Source of the DNA: Bacillota bacterium
GTDB taxonomy: Bacteria; Bacillota; Clostridia; Oscillospirales; Ruminococcaceae
Reading direction: 5' to 3'
Assembly: GCA_023388515.1 (NCBI GenBank)
Contig: JAEWGD010000035.1
Coordinates: 1-29,081 of the forward strand
Length of the DNA stretch: 29,081 bases
The translations under genes were made by a program, and so were the position numbers. The notes beneath the pieces were generated by a model. That model had not been told where the DNA came from and did no database searches. It saw nothing but the letters and a program-made list of their open reading frames with translations. Positions 15,926 to 23,182 of this stretch are shown one piece after another. Numbering within the stretch: the first letter of the stretch is position 1; each line of letters opens with the position of its first letter.

Positions 15926-15955
15926 TAAAGCCATAGGCATTTACCTATGGCTTTA
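15926..15955 (-). terminator. Hairpin after the secreted repeat-rich protein gene
   Basis: TAAAGCCATAGG (15926-15937) pairs perfectly with CCTATGGCTTTA (15944-15955). On the minus strand a T run (TATTTTTT) starts only 5 bases later, so termination is likely but not textbook. Confidence 0.7.
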
Positions 15956-15969
15956 TACAAGTTTAAGTT

Positions 15970-16665
15970 TTAGTTTCCGTTTACATAATCTTCAACGCTT
16001 TGGCTATAATTCAAATTAAGATATGTGCTATTAATTATAACCCTTTCTGCCATAATAATTCCATTAATGTTAACATAGTCGCCATTAATTGTTACAGTGC
16101 CATTTGGTGCATAAATGAAACAATTAATATTTACATTATTGTTGCTAATTGTTATATCCCCATTCTCAGAACCTAGAATACAGTTATTTTTGTTTGTTAC
16201 ATCGCCGTTAAAAACTATATCATCCTTTGCAATAAATGATTGATTCAAATTGATATTACCCGTGAGATTAGCTGAACCATTAACAAGAACATTGTAGTTG
16301 TAGTTAATATTTGTAGCGGTAGATGTCACGCTATTAGGCATCCTAATGCTAAAAGAATCTGCTGGATAGAAAGTATCGTACAAATCGTCATACAAGTAAA
16401 GCATTTCCTGTGTGTTAGAACCGTGTTGTGCGAGAATTTGTCCATTAATATTAACCCATGTTCCGTCCACGTCCACTGAACCATTAGAGAAAATCTGTCC
16501 ATTAACTGTGATTCCTATTGAATTTAGCTGAACTGATTCATCCGTTCCACTTGCAAATATAACATAAGGAAGGGAATAGGTATCAGCTGAGGTTGCGAAT
16601 GCAGGCATAACTAAAATCAACGTAACTGTAATTATTGATGCTAATAAACTTTTTAACTTTCTCAT
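15970..16665 (-). CDS. Secreted protein with repeated VNINGxI motifs (beta-solenoid-like)
   Basis: A 231-residue exported protein. Residues 1-27 form a signal peptide ending AFATSA-DT. The mature part has many short Asn/Val/Ile-rich strands (ITVNGQIFSNGSVDVDGTWVN, NGSANLTG, IVFNGDVT, GTVTINGDYVN), each with N-G or N-N turns. This pattern is what parallel beta-helix or bactofilin-like folds show. There is no anchor motif, dockerin or catalytic signature. Proteins of this kind, opening with a YVIFAS-like segment, occur as secreted or surface proteins in Clostridia; I know no defined function. ATG 16665 follows AAGGAGA. The 185-base leader contains a structured element described separately, which points to RNA-level control. 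Confidence 0.75.
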   Translation of the reverse strand: MRKLKSLLASIITVTLILVMPAFATSADTYSLPYVIFASGTDESVQLNSIGITVNGQIFSNGSVDVDGTWVNINGQILAQHGSNTQEMLYLYDDLYDTFYPADSFSIRMPNSVTSTATNINYNYNVLVNGSANLTGNINLNQSFIAKDDIVFNGDVTNKNNCILGSENGDITISNNNVNINCFIYAPNGTVTINGDYVNINGIIMAERVIINSTYLNLNYSQSVEDYVNGN

Positions 16666-16737
16666 TTTCTAAAATCTCCTTAATGTTGTATTAATTTTAT
16701 AAATTTACTATCTCCAGCACAAATTCTCTAATTATAA

Positions 16738-16793
16738 TTTTTATGTCATTGCTAGATATGCTTTCCCCCCCTATCAATGAATTAACATAAAAA
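16738..16793 (-). ncRNA. Structured 5' leader element with a G7 loop
   Basis: On the minus strand TTTTTATG (16793-16786), a 5-base bulge, and TCATTG (16780-16775) pair with CAATGA (16751-16746) and CATAAAAA (16745-16738), a 14-bp interrupted stem. The 23-base loop contains seven consecutive G and can close further with GATA/TATC. It sits in the leader of the secreted protein gene. It does not match a riboswitch class that I recognise. Confidence 0.5.
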
Positions 16794-16855
16794 CCATGAA
16801 CTCAAGCATTTGAACCTTAATAATAAATAAATATTCGTTTTTATTTGTTGTTTTT

Positions 16856-16861
16856 ATTATA
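16856..16861 (-). promoter_or_regulatory. Extended -10 promoter of the secreted protein gene
   Basis: Minus strand TGATATAAT (TGn-TATAAT). No good -35 hexamer, as is usual with an extended -10. The predicted start is about 16849. Confidence 0.6.
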
Positions 16862-16997
16862 TCACATCTTTTCCATAAAAATGTAATGTTTTTAATAACT
16901 TTTTGTTAAATTATTATGGATGTATTAATAATGAATTAAGACCTGTGCTATTTTAATAGTTTATATCTTATAATGTTACATAAATCATCATAATTCG

Positions 16998-17049
16998 ACA
17001 AAAAGAAAATATCCAGCAATTAGAAAAAACATTCTAATTGTTGGATATT
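16998..17049 (-). terminator. Terminator of the proBA-containing operon
   Basis: An 18-bp stem (17008-17025 with 17032-17049, one wobble pair, loop AAAACA) is followed on the minus strand by TTCTTTTTG. Confidence 0.88.
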
Positions 17050-17082
17050 TATTATATTAATAATAATTAATTGCAAGCTTCG

Positions 17083-18273
17083 CTAGTTAAAATTTACATC
17101 ATATTCACTAGATACATTTTCCATTGATAGAATTTTATAGTTATTATCTTCTTCCAAAACAACAAATTCAATGTATTTAGAAACATTAGAATTTTCCTTT
17201 TCCCTAACTGTGAGCCAAGATGGATTATCACGCTTATATGCAACTAAAAGAGTGAACTTCTTTCCGTCTTTTTCGATATCCTCAATTTCGGGGATATATG
17301 AATAATAAGTAGGTGATGTTGGTATATTATAAGATTTCCTATCCTCATCATAATAAAAATTAATACTAGATGCCATAAAGGTTTTATGATTAAAAGTAAG
17401 ATTATCACCAAAAAGCTTAGTAGCGTGTTGTTCAATATCAATCGCAGGAACGGTAATAACATCAAAATTACTTTCATACTTATCAAGGTCGCCATACATA
17501 ATCAAATCCCAAATTGCAGTGGTTATAATATGCTCATCTGACAAGCTACCAACGCTTTCATACGGAGGCATATCCGTTACAACAAGGGGGTAAATATATC
17601 TTGCGAATTTCTCTTTTTGTGCAGTGTTATCAGTAAACCGTTTAACTACATTTACGCAAAAACCGATACTGAATATAAGCCCAACAATTGACATAAAGGT
17701 AAATGAAAGCCCAATTATATAATACATTCGACGATTATAAAGACGCTTTTTCGATGGAGTAGCGACTTCTTCAGTGACAGGTTTATTATCAGAAAGCAAA
17801 GTAATTTCCTCAACATCTTCATCAAGAGCTGTTGAAATAGTTGTAAGTGTATTTTTCGCAAAGAAACGCTTAAACGGGTTATCAACCTGTAGCAATGGCT
17901 GTTCCTGTTTATCATTCGGCATAAAATTATCAGCCTCAGAAGTGCCTGCATTTGTGTATTCAACCTTGTCTGCATCCTTGTTTTCAGCACTATCTGGCTT
18001 TTCATCAAGCGTTTTTGTAATAGAAGAAAAAGCTTTTTTGAGCGAAAAACCCTTGAAAATATTCTTAAGCTTTACAGCTTTTCTCACGCTATCATCAGCT
18101 TTATCAGAAACATCAACAGTTTCGTCAGCCACCTGTTCAGAAGCTTCTACCTTAATAGTATCGTCAACCTGTTCAGAAATTTCATCTACAACAGTTTCGT
18201 CAACCTCTGTTACAACTTCTTTAGAAGAACTATTCTCTTTTTTTCTAGCAATATTTCTTTTATTTTTTCCCAT
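17083..18273 (-). CDS. Single-pass membrane protein with acidic cytoplasmic region
   Basis: A 396-residue protein I do not recognise. Residues 1-12 are basic and 20-175 are Glu/Asp/Val/Ser-rich and low complexity (repeated VDET.., SEQVDD..). A basic patch (KKRLYNRRMYY) leads to one membrane segment at about 184-211 (IIGLSFTFMSIVGLIFSIGFCVNVV). The ~185-residue C-terminal domain would lie outside the cell by the positive-inside rule. It starts 14 bases after the proA stop, so it belongs to the proline operon transcript. An earlier layer of the operon also begins with a small membrane protein, so two membrane proteins flank the metabolic genes. Function unknown; a link to proline is positional only. 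Confidence 0.7.
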   Translation of the reverse strand: MGKNKRNIARKKENSSSKEVVTEVDETVVDEISEQVDDTIKVEASEQVADETVDVSDKADDSVRKAVKLKNIFKGFSLKKAFSSITKTLDEKPDSAENKDADKVEYTNAGTSEADNFMPNDKQEQPLLQVDNPFKRFFAKNTLTTISTALDEDVEEITLLSDNKPVTEEVATPSKKRLYNRRMYYIIGLSFTFMSIVGLIFSIGFCVNVVKRFTDNTAQKEKFARYIYPLVVTDMPPYESVGSLSDEHIITTAIWDLIMYGDLDKYESNFDVITVPAIDIEQHATKLFGDNLTFNHKTFMASSINFYYDEDRKSYNIPTSPTYYSYIPEIEDIEKDGKKFTLLVAYKRDNPSWLTVREKENSNVSKYIEFVVLEEDNNYKILSMENVSSEYDVNFN

Positions 18274-18287
18274 TATTATCTGCCTTT

Positions 18288-19535
18288 TTATCTTATTTGT
18301 CCATTCCCGTTAATCAGATACTTTACTGTTGTCAGCTCCTTCAAGCCCATAGGTCCTCTAGCGTGTAGTTTTTGAGTGGAGATACCAATTTCTGCACCAA
18401 ATCCAAATTCCTCCCCATCGGTAAATCTTGTTGACGCATTGACATAAACAGCAGCAGCATCAACTTCAAGTTGGAACTTTTCGGCATTTTGCAGGCTTTT
18501 TGTTACAATACATTCAGAATGTTTTGTGCCATATTTACCCACATGAGCAATGGCCTCATCAACGCTATCTACAACCTTAACAGCAATAATATAATCCAAA
18601 AACTCCGTGCCAAAGTCATTTTCATCTGCTAAAATAACGCTATCTCCGAGTATTTGAGCAGTTTTTTCACAGCCCCTAATTTCAACATTATGCTTATCAA
18701 GAACAGATTTAACCTTAGGCAAGAATTTTTCAGCAATATCCTTATGAACCAAAAGATTTTCTATCGCATTGCAAACAGATGGACGTTGAGTTTTAGCGTT
18801 ATCCGTAATTTCAACAGCCATTTCAATATCAGCACTATCATCAACATAAACATGGCAGTTCCCAACACCTGTTTCAATAACAGGAACAGTAGCATTAGCG
18901 ATTACTGCATTAATCAGCCCAGCACCACCACGAGGAATCAACACATCAACATACTTATTAAGTTTCATTAATTCATTCGTAGACTCTCTTGAAGTATCCT
19001 CAACAAGCTGAACAATATCGGCAGAAAGTCCCACAGTTTCAACAGCCTCACGCATAACATTTATAAGGCAAACATTAGAGTTAAACGCCTCCTTGCCCCC
19101 TTTTAATATCACAGCATTTCCAGCCTTTAAGCAAAGAGTAGCAGCATCAACAGTGACATTAGGACGTGACTCATAAATTATACCGATAACGCCAAGAGGA
19201 ACTCTTGACTTGCAAATTTTCAAGCCATTAGGACGAACTGTCCCATAATCAATCGAGCCGATTACATCTTCCATATCTGTAAGAGTAAGAATACTGTTAG
19301 AAACAGCCTTAATACGTCTTTCATCAAGCATAAGTCTATCCTGCATAGCCTTAGACATTCCCGATTCAACAGCATTATCCAAGTCAAGCTTATTCTGTTC
19401 AATGATAAAACTAGTGTTATCAATCAAAGCAGTAGAAATAGCCTTGAGAGCGATGTTTTTTTGTATAGTAGAGGCTGTCGCAATCGACTTTTCAGCAGCC
19501 TTAGCCTTAATACCAAGTTCTTCAATATAACTCAT
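18288..19535 (-). CDS. proA: Gamma-glutamyl phosphate reductase
   Basis: A 415-residue NADPH-dependent aldehyde-dehydrogenase-fold enzyme, the second step of proline synthesis, making glutamate semialdehyde from gamma-glutamyl phosphate. The catalytic cysteine is visible as C255 in KTQRPSVCNAIEN. Other family marks are RVPLGVIGIIYESRPNVT, NAVILKGGKEA, IPRGGAGLI and ETGVGNCHVYVD. Length equals that of well-studied ProA proteins. ATG 19535 has GGAGGG upstream, and the gene follows proB after 24 bases. Confidence 0.97.
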   Translation of the reverse strand: MSYIEELGIKAKAAEKSIATASTIQKNIALKAISTALIDNTSFIIEQNKLDLDNAVESGMSKAMQDRLMLDERRIKAVSNSILTLTDMEDVIGSIDYGTVRPNGLKICKSRVPLGVIGIIYESRPNVTVDAATLCLKAGNAVILKGGKEAFNSNVCLINVMREAVETVGLSADIVQLVEDTSRESTNELMKLNKYVDVLIPRGGAGLINAVIANATVPVIETGVGNCHVYVDDSADIEMAVEITDNAKTQRPSVCNAIENLLVHKDIAEKFLPKVKSVLDKHNVEIRGCEKTAQILGDSVILADENDFGTEFLDYIIAVKVVDSVDEAIAHVGKYGTKHSECIVTKSLQNAEKFQLEVDAAAVYVNASTRFTDGEEFGFGAEIGISTQKLHARGPMGLKELTTVKYLINGNGQIR

Positions 19536-19559
19536 ATTAAACCCTCCAATTATAAGTTT

Positions 19560-20354
19560 TTATTTTTCATTTGCAAGAAATATCGTGCCAATGCTTTTGT
19601 TTTCAAACAAATCATAAAGCAAATTAGGATTATCGCCATTCATAACAATCATGTCAATTCCAGCCTCATTAGCGATTTTAGCAGCATTAATTTTTGTAGC
19701 CATGCCACCCGTACCAAACTCACTTCCAGCACCACCAGCAACCTTTTCAATATCCGAAGTTATTTCTGTAACAACGGGAATAAGGCAAGCAGTGTCACAT
19801 TTATGTGGGTCGTTATCATATAATCCGTCAATATCAGAAAGAATAATCAAAAGTTCAGCCTTAGCAATCGTTGCAACAATTGCAGAAAGCGAATCATTCT
19901 CACCAATTTCCAATTCCAACTCATCAATAGCTACTGTGTCATTTTCGTTAACAATGGGAATAACACCCAAAGAAAGAAGTCGTTCAAATGTGTTTTCAAC
20001 ATTCTTTTTGCGTTCATTTTCGATTATAGTTTTTGTGAGAAGAATTTGTGCAATAGTAACATTATAGTCATCGAACAATCCGTCATAAATATACATGAGT
20101 TCGCATTGCCCAACAGCGGCAGCAGCTTGCTTTGTCGGGGTATCGGTAGGTCTTTCGACAAGCCCCAACTTGCTCACTCCAAGCCCAACTGCACCAGATG
20201 AAACAATAATAATTTCTTTGCCAGAATTGTGCAAATCAGCAATAACTCTAACTAAATTATTCATTCTTCTTATATTAAGTTTACCAGTTTTATGTGTAAG
20301 AGTTGATGTTCCAAGCTTTATAACAACTCTTTTTTTATCAGAAATATTTGACAT
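19560..20354 (-). CDS. proB: Glutamate 5-kinase, short form without PUA domain
   Basis: A 264-residue amino-acid kinase that phosphorylates glutamate, the first and regulated step of proline synthesis. Motifs: VVIKLGTSTLTHKTG, IVSSGAVGLGVSKL, PIVNENDTVAIDEL, ILSDIDGLYDNDPH and AGGAGSEFGTGGMATKINAAKIA. E. coli ProB is ~367 residues with a C-terminal PUA domain. That domain is missing here, a known short form in Firmicutes. Start is ATG 20354 just after GGAGG. A TTG at 20366 is part of that ribosome binding site and is rejected. Confidence 0.96.
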   Translation of the reverse strand: MSNISDKKRVVIKLGTSTLTHKTGKLNIRRMNNLVRVIADLHNSGKEIIIVSSGAVGLGVSKLGLVERPTDTPTKQAAAAVGQCELMYIYDGLFDDYNVTIAQILLTKTIIENERKKNVENTFERLLSLGVIPIVNENDTVAIDELELEIGENDSLSAIVATIAKAELLIILSDIDGLYDNDPHKCDTACLIPVVTEITSDIEKVAGGAGSEFGTGGMATKINAAKIANEAGIDMIVMNGDNPNLLYDLFENKSIGTIFLANEK

Positions 20355-20376
20355 AAAATCCTCCAAATAAGGCGTA

Positions 20377-21324
20377 CTAATTTATTTTATTTTTTACATT
20401 TCCATCAATAAAAGATTTAAGATTATCAGCAACAATATCCACCAACCTAGACCTAGTTTCTTTCACAGCCCATGCAATATGTGGCGTTATTATGCAGTTC
20501 TTAGCGTTTCTCAACGGAGTATCGGGTGACATGGGTTCAGCTACCAAAACGTCAAGCCCAGCACCAGAAATAATATCATTATTGAGAGCAAAAGCCAAGT
20601 CCTCCTCATTTACAATTCCACCTCTTGCAGTGTTGATAATCAAAGCCGTTTTCTTCATTTTCTTCAACCGTTCAAGGCAAACAAGATTTTCCGTTTGTTC
20701 GGTAAGAGGGCAATGGAATGTGAGTACATCAGCCATTTCAAATGCCTCATCAACATTCACATACTGATATTCACAATCAGCAGGCTTTGTACGAGCGGAA
20801 ATTATAACATTCATATTAAATGCTTTTCCGATATTTGCAACAGCTTTACCGATACTTCCAAAGCCAATTATTGCAAGAGTTTTCCCACTGAGTTCAGCAA
20901 TGGGATACGGGAAATAAGAAAAAATGGGTGAAGAAATCCACTTACCATTTTTTACATCATTATCATAAACAGCAACCTTGCTATAATGAGCAAGAATATG
21001 TGCAAAAACCATCTGTGCAACAGCGTTTGTGGAATAGCTCCCCGCATTGCAAACAGCAATCCCTTTTTCAGTTGTAGTTTTTAAGTCTACATTATTATAA
21101 CCCGTTGCGAAAAGACCTATATACTTGAGATTTGGGCATTTATCCATAACCTCACGAGTAATAAGCGTCTTATTACAAAGCACAGCGTCAGCGTTTCCTA
21201 TACGTTCGGCAGTAAGTTCAGGGGGCGTTAAATCATAGCTTTTGACATTCCCAAGCGTGTGAAATTTATCAAGAGAAATATCCCCAGAAGTAACGGTTGC
21301 CCAATCTAATATTACAATATTCAT
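20377..21324 (-). CDS. D-2-hydroxyacid dehydrogenase (glycerate dehydrogenase-like)
   Basis: A 315-residue NAD(P)-dependent dehydrogenase. The Rossmann signature AIIGFGSIGKAVA lies near residue 150. The catalytic triad of the family is visible: Arg in INTARGGIVNEE, Glu in LVAEPMSPDTPL, and His in ITPHIAWA. It resembles hydroxypyruvate/glycerate reductases in length and motifs, but the true substrate cannot be read from sequence. It sits between a small membrane protein (8 bases upstream) and proB (22 bases downstream), tightly packed in the proline operon, which is not a standard pathway partner. Possible roles are redox balance or 2-keto acid reduction linked to amino-acid metabolism. Confidence 0.9.
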   Translation of the reverse strand: MNIVILDWATVTSGDISLDKFHTLGNVKSYDLTPPELTAERIGNADAVLCNKTLITREVMDKCPNLKYIGLFATGYNNVDLKTTTEKGIAVCNAGSYSTNAVAQMVFAHILAHYSKVAVYDNDVKNGKWISSPIFSYFPYPIAELSGKTLAIIGFGSIGKAVANIGKAFNMNVIISARTKPADCEYQYVNVDEAFEMADVLTFHCPLTEQTENLVCLERLKKMKKTALIINTARGGIVNEEDLAFALNNDIISGAGLDVLVAEPMSPDTPLRNAKNCIITPHIAWAVKETRSRLVDIVADNLKSFIDGNVKNKIN

Positions 21325-21331
21325 AGTTCAC

Positions 21332-21685
21332 CTACTCATTGTCAGAAGTAGTATCATCAGAATCATTAACTTCATCAGCAATTATTTCTGATGTATCCTC
21401 CATTATAACAGCATTAGCAGTAGCCAATTGCTTTTTCATACGTTTCTTTTCATTTGCAATGGATACAGCAACCGATAATAGCATAATTAGTTCAAAAATT
21501 CCTATTCCATAAAAGAATATTTTATTGTTTGATACATAAATTAAAAGCGTTGCGGGTATTGCAAAAGCCATAAGAATTTGATATTTATAGCCAGAACGAA
21601 AGTATTGGAAAAGAAAGAACACAACAGAAAGTATGCAGAAAATTAAATGCGTATTAAAAGGCAGTGGAAATATATTACCATTCAT
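21332..21685 (-). CDS. Small membrane protein heading the proBA operon
   Basis: A 117-residue protein with three likely membrane helices (residues ~11-29 IFCILSVVFFLFQYF, ~34-52 QILMAFAIPATLLIYV, ~55-76 FFYGIGIFELIMLLSVAVSIA), then a basic turn KKRMKKQ and an acidic Ser/Asp/Glu-rich tail. No family recognised. It is the first gene after a consensus promoter and is 8 bases ahead of the dehydrogenase, so it is part of the operon. Confidence 0.72.
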   Translation of the reverse strand: MNGNIFPLPFNTHLIFCILSVVFFLFQYFRSGYKYQILMAFAIPATLLIYVSNNKIFFYGIGIFELIMLLSVAVSIANEKKRMKKQLATANAVIMEDTSEIIADEVNDSDDTTSDNE

Positions 21686-21723
21686 TATTTATAACTCCTC
21701 TATTAAACATATATAGTATGATA

Positions 21724-21752
21724 ATTATACAACAACTAAAAATTAATGTCAA
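21724..21752 (-). promoter_or_regulatory. Consensus promoter of the proBA operon
   Basis: Minus strand TTGACA (21747-21752), 17 bases, TATAAT (21724-21729), a perfect match. The -10 region is duplicated: the 13-mer AATTATACAACAA (+ strand) occurs at 21723-21735 and 21755-21767. Confidence 0.9.
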
Positions 21753-21890
21753 TCAATTATACAACAATAATACAATAATTGTTCATGAGTTGTTGATGGA
21801 GGGCTTTTATAGATAATAATCTTGATTGTCTTAAATGTTTTGGTATACACAAGCAAATTGTCAATTTTTAATAGCTTTTACTGTTTTATG

Positions 21891-21919
21891 TTGACTCTAT
21901 TTATGTGGTGTGTTATACT
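21891..21919 (+). promoter_or_regulatory. Plus-strand promoter with no downstream protein gene
   Basis: TTGACT (21891-21896), 17 bases, TATACT (21914-21919). It points into the intergenic region and away from both flanking minus-strand operons, so its product is probably an RNA. Confidence 0.75.
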
Positions 21920-21925
21920 GTTTTG

Positions 21926-22093
21926 TAGAATATGGATTATTTAATGTGCTTTTAAATAAGAGTGTGATAGTTGGCGTTATAACCAACCAAGCAGTTACGA
22001 AAAAATGGGTATAAAAACTAATCGTTGATTTTTTGACCTTCATGCAAATAAAAAAAGAGCTAACTGACATTTAAAATCAGTTAGCTCTTTTTA
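21926..22093 (+). ncRNA. Candidate small RNA (~165 nt)
   Basis: From the predicted start (~21926) to the terminator (ends ~22093). It contains an 8-bp hairpin, TTATTTAA (21937-21944)/TTAAATAA (21952-21959) with a 7-base loop, a smaller GTTGG/CCAAC hairpin (21970-21987), a single-stranded A/T-rich middle, and the terminator stem. The only open frames inside are tiny (a 7-residue one at 22006). No match to 6S, SRP, tmRNA or a known riboswitch was recognised. Confidence 0.5.
22051..22093. terminator. Strong bidirectional terminator
   Basis: AGAGCTAACTGA (22056-22067) and TCAGTTAGCTCT (22077-22088) form a perfect 12-bp stem, extended by A-T pairs, with TTTTATT on the + strand and TTTTTTTATTTG on the minus strand. 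It can end both the candidate small RNA and the minus operon finishing at 22224. Confidence 0.92.
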
Positions 22094-22185
22094 TTAATAA
22101 TATAATTAGTGTTGCCAAAACATTGCCATGATAACAGCTTGATAACATAAAATGGTATAGTTTAGGGCTTTTTATTTTGTTTTAT

Positions 22186-22203
22186 CTACTCCCACTCAAT
22201 AGT
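22186..22203 (-). other. 18-base match to the conserved 3' end of guaA (possible attachment-site remnant)
   Basis: Minus strand ACT ATT GAG TGG GAG TAG would encode T-I-E-W-E-stop, the conserved C-terminus of GMP synthase GuaA. The sequence before it does not encode the rest of GuaA. The 3' end of guaA is a known integration site for some genomic islands, so this could be one end of an old insertion. No integrase is present here. It could also be chance. Confidence 0.3.
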
Positions 22204-22223
22204 ACAAAATCGGAGATACAACA

Positions 22224-23138
22224 CTACACTTCAACAGTAACAATAAAACCATCCATATTGTTTCCAGAAATAGTATAACTTTTATTAGGCTCTATATGGA
22301 GTTCAGTAACTGTATCAGCAGTATTCATTGCTTCATAGTAAACTTCATATTTTTTCTCTCCAACCGTAATCTCTAAATGGTTGCCAATAAATTGATAACC
22401 TTTTACTAACTCAAGATATTCCTCAAGACAAAGGTTATGCTCCTTCATGTAAATTGCATGAGGAACGCCTACATAGCGAAAATGTGAAAAACTAGCTGGA
22501 CGACCTGTTTTATCAGTTTTAGTATCTGGGTATCTTTCAATAAATCCATAATTTTGGCAATTATCAGTCACCCATGCATATTTATCAGTTGGTGTATATT
22601 GCGTAGACGAACTTGCATTTATACGAATACCAATATTAATACTCAAACCTGTTATCATTTCTGATTTTGTATCCGTAAGACTATTTCTATAAGAGTCAAT
22701 AACTCTTATATCCTCACTACCCTTAGCACCATAATATCCGTCCATAAAGTAGTTGAGGGAAGTAAGTGCTTCTGGATTTAAAGAAACCTCATTATCAACC
22801 ACATAGTAATGACGTTCTATTGAGGGATCTTTTATAACAGTCGCAGTAGGCGTAGCAGGTATAGTGTATGGATTTGAATCATTAACCAAAATCAAGTTAC
22901 CTGTTTTAATCTCATCATTACTCTTAGAAACCTTTTCAACAGTACCACCGCCATTAGAATCTACTTCAGATGAGCCAGAGGAAGTAGAAGATGAGCTAGC
23001 CGTTTTTTTTGGCTCATCTTTCTTACCAGAAGATGCCTTATTAAGAGCAGTCGCAATAAGTATGATAATTAGTATAAATATAGCTGTTACAGCTATAATA
23101 CGGTCATATCTTATTTTATACTTTCTATTCGTATTCAT
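22224..23138 (-). CDS. VanY/M15B D,D-carboxypeptidase-like protein, catalytic residues lost
   Basis: A 304-residue membrane-anchored protein: basic N-terminus, membrane segment ~14-32 (IIAVTAIFILIIILIATAL), Ser/Gly linker 35-75, then an M15B (VanY-like) domain from ~105. The fold is clear from DIRVIDSYRNS, YAWVTDNCQNYGFIERYPDTKTDKTG and SHFRYVGVPHAIYM..LCLEEYLELV. In active enzymes the zinc site is SEHxTGxAxD plus EPWHFRYVG. Here it reads SEM161-I-TG-L-S-I-N168 and S216-F-S-H219-FRYVG, so one zinc His, the zinc Asp and the catalytic Glu are replaced, and only H219 remains. It is probably a non-enzymatic peptidoglycan-binding protein. It starts 44 bases after the PHP gene and may be in the same transcript. 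Its C-terminal ~50 residues are an extra beta-rich tail. Confidence 0.85.
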   Translation of the reverse strand: MNTNRKYKIRYDRIIAVTAIFILIIILIATALNKASSGKKDEPKKTASSSSTSSGSSEVDSNGGGTVEKVSKSNDEIKTGNLILVNDSNPYTIPATPTATVIKDPSIERHYYVVDNEVSLNPEALTSLNYFMDGYYGAKGSEDIRVIDSYRNSLTDTKSEMITGLSINIGIRINASSSTQYTPTDKYAWVTDNCQNYGFIERYPDTKTDKTGRPASFSHFRYVGVPHAIYMKEHNLCLEEYLELVKGYQFIGNHLEITVGEKKYEVYYEAMNTADTVTELHIEPNKSYTISGNNMDGFIVTVEV

Positions 23139-23182
23139 GTAAACAGTCCTTTCTAATAACCCACACGTCTTAATTTAATGAT

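Larger units (their letters stand above)
16666..17082. other. 417-base intergenic region
   Basis: It holds, on the minus strand, the extended -10 promoter (16856-16861), a ~185-base leader with a folded element (16738-16793), and the terminator of the upstream operon (16998-17049). The remainder is A/T-rich without recognisable genes. Confidence 0.8.

Noticed and set aside
16801..16816. Minus strand GGTTCAAATGCTTGAG as a tRNA T-loop
   Set aside because: No acceptor stem, anticodon arm or CCA-side pairing could be found around it.
19651..20067. 138-residue + strand frame antisense to proB
   Set aside because: Shadow of the strongly conserved proB coding frame, with no ribosome binding site; Ser/Ile/Val-rich composition typical of antisense frames.
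22056..22088. GCTAACT/AGTTAGC in the 22 kb terminator as a fourth copy of the feo inverted repeat
   Set aside because: The half-sites are in the opposite order (CTAACT first) with a 9-base centre and sit in a clear terminator stem.
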